NCBI GenBank assembly: GCA_024102915.1
Contig: JAGFJG010000146.1
Location: forward strand, 1 to 43,523
Source: Caldilineales bacterium
GTDB taxonomy: Bacteria > Chloroflexota > Anaerolineae > J102
DNA length: 43,523 bases
Reading direction: 5' to 3'
Shown here: in pieces, positions 43,521 through 43,523 of the stretch
Numbering within the stretch: the first letter of the stretch is position 1
Layout of the letters: every line of letters begins with the position of its first letter
Made by a program: the position numbers and the translations under genes
Notes under the pieces: model-generated
The model's input: only the letters and a program-made list of their open reading frames with translations
What the model was told of the DNA's origin: nothing
Databases searched by the model: none

Positions 43521-43523
43521 TAA

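Overview
The window is about 43.5 kb of moderately GC-rich bacterial chromosome with dense genes on both strands and intergenic gaps mostly under 300 bp. No rRNA, tRNA, CRISPR array, phage or transposase gene was seen. Several traits point to Chloroflexota (Anaerolineae/Ardenticatenia-like): SH3-domain lipoproteins with long Pro/Thr linkers, large GT39 and DUF2723 membrane glycosyltransferases, a secreted subtilase ending in YLPVILR, a YitJ-type homocysteine methyltransferase/MTHFR fusion, and a tandem-cyclase/ATPase/TPR protein. This placement is inference; no marker gene was compared.

Layout: 1-6.9 kb (plus) holds the end of a CBS protein, an ABC efflux operon (ATPase and FtsX-type permease), an exported bactofilin-like membrane protein, a UroD-superfamily protein and a Nudix hydrolase. 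6.9-14.6 kb is mainly envelope genes on minus: a GT39 enzyme, two paralogous SH3 lipoproteins and a DUF2723 enzyme, with rplI (L9) on plus between them. 14.9-16.6 kb (plus) has a metallo-beta-lactamase-fold hydrolase and a CinA/PncC amidohydrolase. 16.6-22.4 kb (minus) is a housekeeping row, maf, rsgA, pcrA, then a secreted subtilase. 22.5-24.0 kb (plus) has a methyltransferase, a Dabb protein and a DUF3052 protein. 24.1-27.6 kb has a secreted alpha/beta hydrolase diverging from a NarL-type two-component pair. 27.7-31.9 kb (minus) is a two-gene pyruvate:ferredoxin oxidoreductase whose alpha-gamma chain carries a C-terminal CBS pair. 32.1-34.0 kb is the methionine/folate fusion enzyme. 34.2-37.3 kb (plus) is TerC, glycerate kinase and adenosine deaminase. 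37.4-43.3 kb (minus) is a DsbA-like protein, a 1308-residue protein with the architecture of mammalian soluble adenylyl cyclase, and an Ala-rich protein of unknown function.

The most unusual signal is not a gene. At least ten intergenic gaps contain arrays built from degenerate 7-base words of several families (ATTGGGT-, CAGTNNT-, GACGATG-, GGTTGGG- and CCATTCC-like). Several are folded as inverted arms, and many abut or include the stop codon of a neighbouring gene. Three of them (10772-10934, 42306-42470, 43318-43443) are copies of one roughly 160 bp dyad element. They recall the heptamer STRR repeats of cyanobacteria but look like a separate multi-family system that has spread between genes.
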